NCBI GenBank assembly: GCA_028287785.1
Contig: JAQBOZ010000001.1
Location: forward strand, 62,001 to 126,000
Source: Chlorobiota bacterium
Lineage (GTDB): Bacteria > Bacteroidota > Ignavibacteria > OLB7
Direction: 5' to 3'
DNA length: 64,000 nucleotides
The notes beneath the pieces were generated by a model that saw nothing but the letters and a program-made list of their open reading frames with translations, ran no database searches and was not told where the DNA came from. Position 1 is the stretch's first letter; each line of letters opens with the position of its first letter. The position numbers were made by a program, and so were the translations under genes. Shown one piece after another: positions 41,980 to 48,461 of this stretch.

Positions 41980-42333
41980 ATGAAGCTCGGCCACATTGAA
42001 CTGTTCGCGCACGATACGGCGGCGGCCGGCAGGTTCTACCTGGATGTCCTTGGCTTCGAGCTGGTGGCCGCACAGGATGGTGGATTCATCTGGCTGAAAC
42101 TGGGCGATTGCGAGATCCTTCTCCGCCCCGGCGCTCCCCCCGCCAGCGCATCCAGCTACCGGACGACGGCGGCCGGAATGGTCCTCTACACCGATGACCT
42201 GCCGGGAACGACCGAACGGCTCCGCGAGCGGGGTCTGGAATTCAGAGGGACGGATGGATCGGAGGACTGCCTGACCTTCACCGATCCGGATGGCAACTGG
42301 TTCCAGCTTGTGGACCCCGCAATGCACCACTGA
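41980..42333 (+). CDS. VOC-superfamily (glyoxalase/bleomycin-resistance-like) protein 1
   Basis: 117 residues from the ATG at 41980 (an ATG at 41959 is possible). Starting at 41980 gives the typical VOC opening MKLGHIELFAHDTAAAGRFYLDVLGFELV. The second half closes with LTFTDPDGNWFQLVDP. Metal-ligand positions His (GHIE) and the terminal acidic residue region are visible, so metal-dependent chemistry is possible. The substrate is unknown. It is the first of three intact VOC genes in a 5-kb same-strand group. Confidence 0.88.
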   Translation: MKLGHIELFAHDTAAAGRFYLDVLGFELVAAQDGGFIWLKLGDCEILLRPGAPPASASSYRTTAAGMVLYTDDLPGTTERLRERGLEFRGTDGSEDCLTFTDPDGNWFQLVDPAMHH

Positions 42334-42402
42334 TAAAAAGGCCCCCTCCCTGTCGAGAGAAATTCAGCACCGGATGGAATAACCAACGATTCAGGAGAAC
42401 TC

Positions 42403-42999
42403 ATGGAAGCAGCAGCAATGACGGAAGAGGAAATCGACCAGCAGATTCGGGAGCTGGATAAGGAGGTCACGGCGAAGCGGGAGGAACTGGTGGCGCTGAA
42501 GAGGAAATACGCGCGCGATGTTCCCGATTACGCGCTGAAAGGGCCGGACAACGCCGACGTGCATCTCTCCGATCTCTTCGGCGACAAGGATGAGCTGATG
42601 GTTGTTCACAACATGGGAGCCTGCTGCTCCTACTGCACGCTCTGGGCCGATGGCTTCAACGGCATCTATCCGCATCTCGCGGACCGCGCGGGGTTTGTCG
42701 TTGTTTCGCCCGATGCCCCCGAAAAGCAGAAGGCGTTTGCCGAGGGACGCGGATGGAAGTTCCCGATGCTCAGCGATGCCGATGGCACCTTCAGTCGCGA
42801 GCTTGGCTTTCTGATCCAGCATGAGGGAAAGCCATACCACATGCCCGGCTTTACCACCTTCCGCAAAAACGCCGGGGGAAACATCACCCGCGCGGCAAAG
42901 GATTATTTCGGCCCGGGCGATACCTATTGCAGTCTCTGGAATATGTTCGATCTCCTCCCGGAAGGCCCCGGCAACTGGCAGCCGTCGATGAGCTATTGA
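42403..42999 (+). CDS. DUF899-family thioredoxin-fold protein
   Basis: 198 residues with an AGGAGA Shine-Dalgarno seven bases before the ATG. The N-terminus is a charged helix (EEEIDQQIRELDKEVTAKREELV). The body shows the DUF899 pattern: YALKGPDNADVHLSDLFGDKDELMVVHNMGACCSYCTLWADGFNG, with a Cys-rich CCSYC site at the thioredoxin active-site position, followed by FPMLSDADGTFSRELGF and YCSLWNMFDLLPEGPGNWQP. The function of the family is not settled; a thiol-redox or peroxidase-like role is usually inferred. It sits in the VOC cluster. Confidence 0.9.
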   Translation: MEAAAMTEEEIDQQIRELDKEVTAKREELVALKRKYARDVPDYALKGPDNADVHLSDLFGDKDELMVVHNMGACCSYCTLWADGFNGIYPHLADRAGFVVVSPDAPEKQKAFAEGRGWKFPMLSDADGTFSRELGFLIQHEGKPYHMPGFTTFRKNAGGNITRAAKDYFGPGDTYCSLWNMFDLLPEGPGNWQPSMSY

Positions 43000-43080
43000 T
43001 GCTGGTGAATATCCGTTTTCCCTCACATATTCACCCGCGGAACTCTCCTTTCTGCAATTAATTATCGGGCATCGGATATC

Positions 43081-43467
43081 ATGGCAGTCAACATCGGAAT
43101 CGTCCAGATCAATGTGACTGATCTGGACCGGGCGAAACGATTTTATGGCGATATCCTCGGCTATGAAATCACCGGCGGAACATCCGGCGTCGCAACAATC
43201 GAGAGCAATGGCGGCCCCGCGCTTCTCCTCTATCCGGTGAAGAACGCCGCTCCTGTCGATTATCCGAATCAGACCGGCACGACCATCGTGTTGTATGTGG
43301 ATGATATTGAAAAGACCGTCGCCGAATGGCGCGGCAGGGGCGTGGAGTTTATCCCCATCGCGTGGTCCACGGATGCCAGCGGCATAGCCGATTGTCCATT
43401 CGGCAGATTCATCGCGTTTCGCGATCCGTTCGGCAATGTGCATGAGATCCTCCAGCCCGGCGGATAA
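43081..43467 (+). CDS. VOC-superfamily protein 2
   Basis: 128 residues: NIGIVQINVTDLDRAKRFYGDILGYEI at the start, TTIVLYVDDIEKTVAEWRGRGVEFI in the middle and IAFRDPFGNVHEILQPGG at the end, the standard paired beta-alpha-beta-beta-beta modules. Gln (VQINV) replaces His at the first metal-ligand position, while the terminal Glu (HEIL) is kept, as in many non-glyoxalase VOC proteins. The substrate is unknown. It is followed after 45 bp by the SRPBCC gene. Confidence 0.88.
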   Translation: MAVNIGIVQINVTDLDRAKRFYGDILGYEITGGTSGVATIESNGGPALLLYPVKNAAPVDYPNQTGTTIVLYVDDIEKTVAEWRGRGVEFIPIAWSTDASGIADCPFGRFIAFRDPFGNVHEILQPGG

Positions 43468-43512
43468 CCGCGCGATGTTCCGACAACCGCATTCACGAAT
43501 CGAGAGCATCCC

Positions 43513-43992
43513 ATGAGCGATGATTTTCCGATCTCGAAACCATCATCTCCCCCGGCTCCCCGGTCGGCCGGCACGCACGTGCTCTCGCAGTTGATGATCC
43601 GGTCATCGGCATCCAGCGCATACGCCGCCTGCGCCGATCCCGATCTGCTCTCGCAATGGTTTACAACCGGCGCCAGGCAGGATGTCCATGTCGGAGGTCG
43701 CTACAGCAATAATGATGGCGACAGCGGAGAATTTCTGGAGGTGGTGCCGAATCAGCGATTGAAATTCACATGGGAGCAACCAAGACAGGCGCCCGGAAGC
43801 CGCGTCACCATTGAATTTATTCCGCAGGGATCGAACGATGTGAATGTGCGGCTGACCCACTCGAATATCGAGACGGAGGAGGATCTGGCCGGGCTCGAGG
43901 ATGGGTGGCGATGGGCGCTCGATTCGCTCAAGTCATTTCTCGAACGGGGGATCGGAATACGTTACGCGGAGTGGACGAGCAGACGGCGATAA
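43513..43992 (+). CDS. SRPBCC / AHSA1-like domain protein
   Basis: 159 residues. It matches the Activator-of-Hsp90-ATPase-homolog branch of SRPBCC: RSSASSAYAACADPDLLSQWFTTGARQD, then YSNNDGDSGEFLEVVPNQRLKFTWEQ, VTIEFIPQGSNDVNVRLTHSNI and GLEDGWRWALDSLKSFLERG. These single-domain proteins are thought to bind small hydrophobic ligands in the helix-grip pocket. It is often encoded beside VOC and ArsR/AraC genes, as here. The first 30 residues are Ser/Pro-rich and probably disordered. Confidence 0.88.
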   Translation: MSDDFPISKPSSPPAPRSAGTHVLSQLMIRSSASSAYAACADPDLLSQWFTTGARQDVHVGGRYSNNDGDSGEFLEVVPNQRLKFTWEQPRQAPGSRVTIEFIPQGSNDVNVRLTHSNIETEEDLAGLEDGWRWALDSLKSFLERGIGIRYAEWTSRRR

Positions 43993-44132
43993 TTCGATCG
44001 ATAATTCCACACCCATAAACGCTGCTGTTTTCTTTTTTTATCGCGGCGCTTCTCCTTCCGCCGGCTCATCATGCCGATGATACTGGGAAATGTCCGCGCT
44101 CAACTTCATCTAGAACTGGAAAAGGTTATCGG

Positions 44133-44579
44133 ATGGAAATCAAAACCATCGATGGGCAGAAAACCCTCTGCATCCGGCAGACGGTGAAACCTGATGAAAT
44201 AGGACCGACGCTCGATCGGATATTCCCCGAGATCTGGCAGTACGCAAGCTCGCAGAATCTCCAGATCACCGGCCCGCCATACGCCAGAACATACAGCATT
44301 ACCGATACCAGCGTGGACCTTGAGGGGGGAATGCCGGTTACCGATCCGGGGGCCGGAAATGGGCGTATTGTCCCCGCTGAGCTTCCCGGTGGAAAAGCCG
44401 TGAGCGCAATTCATATGGGTTCATACGACAAGCTGTGCAATGCCTACGAGGCGGCAACCGCATGGATCGCGGAGCGGAAACTGGAAAAGAGCGGAGCGCC
44501 GTGGGAAACGTACCTGAACGACCCGCGCGAGACGCCCGAGGCGGAATGGAAGACCCAACTGCTGTTTCCCGTTCAATAA
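44133..44579 (+). CDS. GyrI-like (AraC effector-binding-like) small-molecule-binding protein
   Basis: 148 residues. The fold is recognisable from the duplicated SHS2-like halves: KTLCIRQTVKPDEIGPTLDRIFPEIWQYASSQNLQITGPPYARTY, GRIVPAELPGGKAVSAIHMGSYDKLCNAYEAATAWIAERKLEKSGAPWETYLNDP and a final TQLLFPV. These stand-alone domains bind amphipathic or toxic small molecules, and some hydrolyse cyclopropanoid genotoxins through a conserved Glu. Which activity applies is unknown. It belongs to the VOC cluster. Confidence 0.87.
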   Translation: MEIKTIDGQKTLCIRQTVKPDEIGPTLDRIFPEIWQYASSQNLQITGPPYARTYSITDTSVDLEGGMPVTDPGAGNGRIVPAELPGGKAVSAIHMGSYDKLCNAYEAATAWIAERKLEKSGAPWETYLNDPRETPEAEWKTQLLFPVQ

Positions 44580-44723
44580 TATCAGGGGGCATTGACGGAA
44601 AAATCCCGGTCAGTGCCGTAAGCGGGACTGGCAACAACCATGTCCGCAAATATCTTTTTACCGGCGTCCGCTGCGTAAAGAGCGCCATATATCAAATCAC
44701 AGCAACTGTACAGGGAGGTTTTC

Positions 44724-45089
44724 ATGGAACGCGTTGTCCATTTTGAGATGTTCGCGGATCAACCCGATCGCGCGGCGAAATTCTACAGCGATATTTTCGG
44801 GTGGAAATTTCAGAAATGGGACGGAAATCAGGATTACTGGCTGATCACCACAGGCGAGGAAGGGATGGGAATCAACGGCGGCATGGCAAACAGGATGAGC
44901 CCGGAAATACAGACCATCAACACCATCGGCGTGGCATCGGTTGATGAATGCGTCGGCAAAGTCACCGAGGCCGGAGGAAGCATCATGATGCCGAAGACGA
45001 CGATCCCGGGCATCGGCTATCTGGCCTATTGCAGGGATACCGAGGGAAATGCCTTCGGCATCATGCAGCCCGATATGTCCGCGCAGTAA
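44724..45089 (+). CDS. VOC-superfamily protein 3
   Basis: 121 residues with a strong AGGGAGG Shine-Dalgarno seven bases upstream. The pattern is RVVHFEMFADQPDRAAKFYSDIFGWKFQKW and IPGIGYLAYCRDTEGNAFGIMQPD, of the sub-family often annotated 'VOC family protein' with the FEMFADQPDRAAKFY opening. His (VVHFE) is kept at the first metal position. The substrate is unknown. It is the last intact gene of the cluster; a hairpin repeat follows 50 bp downstream. Confidence 0.88.
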   Translation: MERVVHFEMFADQPDRAAKFYSDIFGWKFQKWDGNQDYWLITTGEEGMGINGGMANRMSPEIQTINTIGVASVDECVGKVTEAGGSIMMPKTTIPGIGYLAYCRDTEGNAFGIMQPDMSAQ

Positions 45090-45139
45090 TTCCGCAACCC
45101 TCACGGCCATCGGAATTAATTATTCCCATGGCTCAATTG

Positions 45140-45221
45140 GGCAATAATTGACTTAACGCACCTGTCGGGGAAGGACAACCCCGTTCTCTTCCTCGGCAGG
45201 TGTCTCAAGCCAATTATCGCC
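45140..45221. repeat. Hairpin repeat family 3, copy 1
   Basis: 82-bp imperfect palindrome. GGCAATAATTGACTT at the left pairs with a reverse-complement tract (AAGCCAATTATCGCC) at the right, and an inner arm CACCTGTCGGGGAAG pairs with CTTCCTCGGCAGGTG. It sits between convergent genes and could also terminate transcription. The left-end sequence TTGGGCAATAATTGACTT recurs exactly at 46688-46704. Confidence 0.75.
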
Positions 45222-45364
45222 TTCGCAAGGAACCGGGAGGTGGTATACGAAAATTTCCGTTCGGATGCGTCAAGTATATTAGCGCTTAATAACATGGGCG
45301 GGCACGATAATGCCCGCCCATGATTATGATACGTTGACCGTGGCTGCGAGACGGTGCCCGGGCA

Positions 45365-45814
45365 TCAGTTGCACGGCTGGCCGAGGCAGAGCGCAACCGG
45401 CGTTATCTCGATGCGCGGGCATCGTTCGTCGGGCGACTGCACCCGGCATGCACGCACGCAACAGACCGGCCCCACCTGCAATGACGGCGTACACTTGCTG
45501 TCAGCCGCGGCATTGAACAGCGGGTAGCATTTGCCGCCGCAAAGCTGAATGCATGCGTCCTGCCAGTCGCCGCATGGGATCTCGAGCGAGCGCCCCGGCG
45601 ATACCGCCACGCATGTAGTGAACCCCGACGGCGAGATGCGATAGCAGATCGTCACGGGGCAGGCGACGTTAGGAGCGACATCGATTCTGACTGTCGAGCA
45701 GACGCAGGGGAGACCCTGCGCTACGGTGGCGCTGGAGGCCGTAAGCAGCAATGCGGCGGCCATCAGGATGATCACAAACGCTGCGCGAATGTGACGCGGA
45801 TAATGAAGTGCCAT
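45365..45814 (-). CDS. Secreted cysteine-rich protein A (unknown family)
   Basis: 149 residues with a GGAGGG Shine-Dalgarno. The signal peptide ends near residue 33 (LLLTASSATVAQ). The mature part of about 116 residues has 16 cysteines, an even number, arranged as PCVC ... ACPVTIC ... TC ... IPC ... AC..LCGGKC ... KC ... VCCVRAC ... RC ... LC..PC. It aligns by eye with the gene to its right (45971-46387): PCxC, VxxxxC, ICxxxxSxxxxCV, PG, a CCVxxC block and a closing TPxxxCxxxxC. No T9SS sorting domain is visible, so it may be periplasmic or released. I do not recognise the family. Confidence 0.75.
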   Translation of the reverse strand: MALHYPRHIRAAFVIILMAAALLLTASSATVAQGLPCVCSTVRIDVAPNVACPVTICYRISPSGFTTCVAVSPGRSLEIPCGDWQDACIQLCGGKCYPLFNAAADSKCTPSLQVGPVCCVRACRVQSPDERCPRIEITPVALCLGQPCN

Positions 45815-45970
45815 GAAACCCTCCGTGGAATTTGATATGTCCGTATTCCATCGCGACGCATAACGCGCGTGTATACGGTGAATGTAGGGGGCTATGATTG
45901 CGCCCGGGCGCCTTGCATGGAAGCGTAGCCGAACGACCGATCCGTAATGCCACAGTCCTTCAACATGCCC

Positions 45971-46387
45971 TCAACAGCCGACGCAGATTGATGGCGTCAC
46001 GCGCAGGATCAGGCATTCCGCCATCGACGACTCCATGCAGATATCCACACAGCAGCCCGTGCGGGCACAGACGCACCTGATACACTTGCCGAGCTCCGGC
46101 AGACACAGCAGATTGCCATGACAGTCACGCAACCTGAACCGGTTAAGCCGGGCGCAATCGACGATGTGAGTGCCCGGGCCGAAGGTGACACAGCTGACGG
46201 AGTTGGATTCGCAGAGCTCGATCCCGCACAGATTCTGGTCTACCGAAATGGTGGCGTTGCCGCATGCGCATGGCGAGGTCGGGCATGCGGGCGTTTGCGC
46301 CACCGCCGTTGTGACGCCGGCTGATGATAGAATCACAATGGCAGCGGCAAGAGCGCTGAGCCATATTCGAATTGTACGAATGTTCAT
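45971..46387 (-). CDS. Secreted cysteine-rich protein B (paralog of A)
   Basis: 138 residues from the ATG at 46387, fixed by a strong AGGGAGGAC Shine-Dalgarno and the signal peptide MNIRTIRIWLSALAAAIVILSSAG..AQ; an open frame to 46516 is unsupported. The mature part has 18 cysteines in about 107 residues, including PCACG, LCGIELCE, RLRDCHGNLLCLP, KCIRCVC and TGCCVDICM, and ends SICVGC. The order of Cys blocks parallels protein A. Both proteins are exported and both have an even Cys count, which suggests fully disulfide-bonded mini-domains. The pair is transcribed against the surrounding VOC cluster and is bracketed by hairpin repeats, which suggests acquisition as a unit. Function unknown. 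Confidence 0.75.
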   Translation of the reverse strand: MNIRTIRIWLSALAAAIVILSSAGVTTAVAQTPACPTSPCACGNATISVDQNLCGIELCESNSVSCVTFGPGTHIVDCARLNRFRLRDCHGNLLCLPELGKCIRCVCARTGCCVDICMESSMAECLILRVTPSICVGC

Positions 46388-46689
46388 GATTGTCCTCCCT
46401 GTGGATAGTAGCATGTACCCGCGCTCCCTGTTTATCGAAGGCAGACGCAATGCGTGCCTGGCACGGGAATAAAATTCCGGTTCAAGTACATCAGTGGTAA
46501 CGTGCTGTATTACCACCTGTACGTTCGCGACACCACGGAACTGAACATCGCTCTACAACTTCGCAATTGCGATGATGCGCGGGGAGTACATCAACGTGTA
46601 CCCCCCTTTCTCCCACATCCCATAACCCCGCACTCCGGAGCTGACATCCACTGTGAGAGATTGCGTCGCGGTTTGATCGGACTACATTG
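46388..46689. other. Upstream region of the Cys-rich pair
   Basis: About 300 bp. Apart from the Shine-Dalgarno of the leftward gene I see no gene or recognisable promoter. Short overlapping frames here show no protein-like pattern. Confidence 0.4.
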
Positions 46690-46857
46690 GGCAATAATTG
46701 ACTTGCAACACCTGACGAGCGTTTGTGAGAGTAGGCCCGTATTGTCATCCTGAGCGCCAGCGAGATGCGCTGCGCAGGCCGGTGGCTCTTCGCCTACGGC
46801 TCAGGATGACAGACCGCCTCGAACATTTCGTGGGTGAACCAGGTCAATTATTACCCC
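46690..46857. repeat. Hairpin repeat family 3, copy 2, with a nested family-4 palindrome
   Basis: The left end GGCAATAATTGACTT (46690-46704) mirrors GTCAATTATTACCCC (46843-46857) at the right end. Inner CACCTG is retained on the left and CAGGT on the right, as in copy 1. Inside lies a second palindrome with perfect 12-bp ends, GTCATCCTGAGC (46744-46755) and GCTCAGGATGAC (46799-46810), a motif that is common as an interspersed repeat in many bacterial genomes. Confidence 0.75.
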
Positions 46858-46934
46858 CTGAATGACGGCATGATTATCAGGCATATCGATCAGCGTTCAT
46901 TATTTATCCAACATTATTCCGGAGCGCTATTGTC

Positions 46935-47365
46935 ATGAGCGATACTATCCGGATCATCGGCCCAACCGCGATTACCGGCGTGGCGCTTGTCACGATATAT
47001 GCGGATGATTTCGCGAAGGCAATATTCCTTTTACAGGGATATTCTCGGTCTTGAACAAGGATTCGAGATGGGGCAGCCTATTATTTCAACATCGGCGAGA
47101 GTGTGGGGCTGTATCTGGAGGGAGAGCCCGGACGGAGGTCGACGAAAAAACTGTCCGGTCCTCCTTTGCGCTCCATGCTGAATCGGTACGCGCGATGTTC
47201 GAGAAGCTGGCGGAGGCACGCATCCGATCGGTGCAGAAAAACCCGACACATATGGGGGGAGATAATTTCTGGTTCCAGTTCCACGATCCGTGCGGAAATA
47301 TTCTTGAGATCGTAGGCGGGAAACAGCCCCCTGGAGGCCCCTCACATTCCATCGCAACCACGTAA
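46935..47365 (+). pseudogene. Frameshifted VOC-superfamily (glyoxalase-like) gene
   Basis: A VOC protein can be rebuilt only by switching frames. The ATG at 46935 gives ITGVALVTIYADDFAKA. The next frame gives FYRDILGLEQGFEMGQP, and the third gives YFNIGESVGLYLEGEPG. The final part is FALHAESVRAMFEKLAEARIRS ... NFWFQFHDPCGNILEIVGGK. At least three small indels are required. The order of pieces is that of an intact VOC domain, so this is a decayed gene rather than a chance match. It lies beside a repeat-rich island and extends the VOC cluster, suggesting that it was once a fourth member. Confidence 0.75.
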
Positions 47366-47499
47366 TATTTGTCAGGCGAACCGCGAGAGGAGATCGTCAG
47401 TCCGGGCGGGTTATATTCGCTCCGCGTCCCCATCGGAATCATGAATTTCCGGCGTTCCCGGAACCGGCGGCGACGTATCAGCATCGGAACAACCCGTCA

Positions 47500-47907
47500 A
47501 TGTTCAACGAACGCACGCTTCGTCTGGTCTTCCGCGCCGCGGCGGTCTACAATATCATCTGGGGAATCGTGGTGATCATCTTCCCTCAATTCCTCTTCGA
47601 TCTGGGGGGATTGCCGCGCATCAACTACCCGTTTCTGATGAGCGGCATCGGGATGTTCGTCGGCGTGTACGGTTACGGCTACTGGGTGGTGGCGAACGAG
47701 CCGCGGCGCTATCCGCAGCTTGTGATCATCGGCCTGCTCGGCAAGACTCTCGGGCCGATCGGCTGGGTCTATCACGTCTTCAACGGCGATGTCCCGGCCA
47801 GAACGCTCTGGGTCAATGTCTTCAACGATCTGATCTGGCTCCCCTTCTTCGTGGGATATCTCTGGTGGTATTATCGGGGAGCCGGAAGGGATACGGCCGC
47901 CACGTAG
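47500..47907 (+). CDS. Small four-helix membrane protein
   Basis: 135 residues with four predicted membrane helices (about 14-32 NIIWGIVVIIFPQFLF, 42-62 PFLMSGIGMFVGVYGYGYW, 73-92 LVIIGLLGKTLGPIGWVYHV and 108-126 LIWLPFFVGYLWWYY). Charged residues at loop positions are consistent with inner-membrane topology. The protein resembles small DoxX/DUF4345-like uncharacterised membrane proteins, but I cannot name a family. It ends three bases before the stop of the convergent gene. Confidence 0.75.
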   Translation: MFNERTLRLVFRAAAVYNIIWGIVVIIFPQFLFDLGGLPRINYPFLMSGIGMFVGVYGYGYWVVANEPRRYPQLVIIGLLGKTLGPIGWVYHVFNGDVPARTLWVNVFNDLIWLPFFVGYLWWYYRGAGRDTAAT

Positions 47908-47910
47908 CCG

Positions 47911-48420
47911 CTACATCGGCGTTGTCTGATCGGTCGGCACCAGCGATGAATCGGATTTTACCCTGTTCCAGTCGATCCTGTCGTAGATCCCGAGCCGGCG
48001 AAGCACCGGCTCCGCGTCGAACTGCCCCACCACCGACCAGCCGGGGCCGTTCCGTCGCCGGAGGGAGATCAGCGGCTTGAAATTCTCCGAGCGCCGGGCG
48101 ATGAAGACGAGAAACCAGACGTCGTTTTTCGGACGAATCCTGAGCCGCCCGAAGTAGTGCCAGGGATCTTTGGGATCGTCGGTAAACTCATCGGCTGTCG
48201 GCTGCATCGTCGCCATGGACCGCATCAGCGCGCAGGTTTCATCGCGGTCCATCAGAATCGGCCTTCCCTGCAGCTCGAACGAGGTCGCCAGCAGCGATTT
48301 GCATTCCACTCCCGCAAGATCGGCCTGCGTCCCCTGCTCGTTGATGTAGAAATGAAGATAGAGCAGTACCGCCAGCGCCGAGCCGACGATGGCGAAGACG
48401 GTGAGAGTCCCCTTGTTCAT
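47911..48420 (-). CDS. Hypothetical protein with one N-terminal membrane segment
   Basis: 169 residues from the ATG at 48420, which opens MNKGTLTVFAIVGSALAVLLYLHFYI, a single membrane anchor or uncleaved signal. The longer frame to 48549 would overlap the upstream vWA gene and is not preferred. The soluble part includes LLATSFELQGRPILMDRDETCALMRSM and HYFGRLRIRPKNDVWFLVFIARRSE. I do not recognise a family. It starts 42 bp downstream of the vWA gene on the same strand, so the two probably form an operon. Confidence 0.75.
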   Translation of the reverse strand: MNKGTLTVFAIVGSALAVLLYLHFYINEQGTQADLAGVECKSLLATSFELQGRPILMDRDETCALMRSMATMQPTADEFTDDPKDPWHYFGRLRIRPKNDVWFLVFIARRSENFKPLISLRRRNGPGWSVVGQFDAEPVLRRLGIYDRIDWNRVKSDSSLVPTDQTTPM

Positions 48421-48461
48421 ACGCAATGCATTGAATGTGTGAACGATGCTCCGCCGACCCG

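Noticed and set aside
45161-45202. Plain rho-independent terminator for the third VOC gene
   Set aside because: The stem is there, but the outer arms and the recurrence of the end sequence at 46688 fit a repeat element better; a terminator function could still be secondary.
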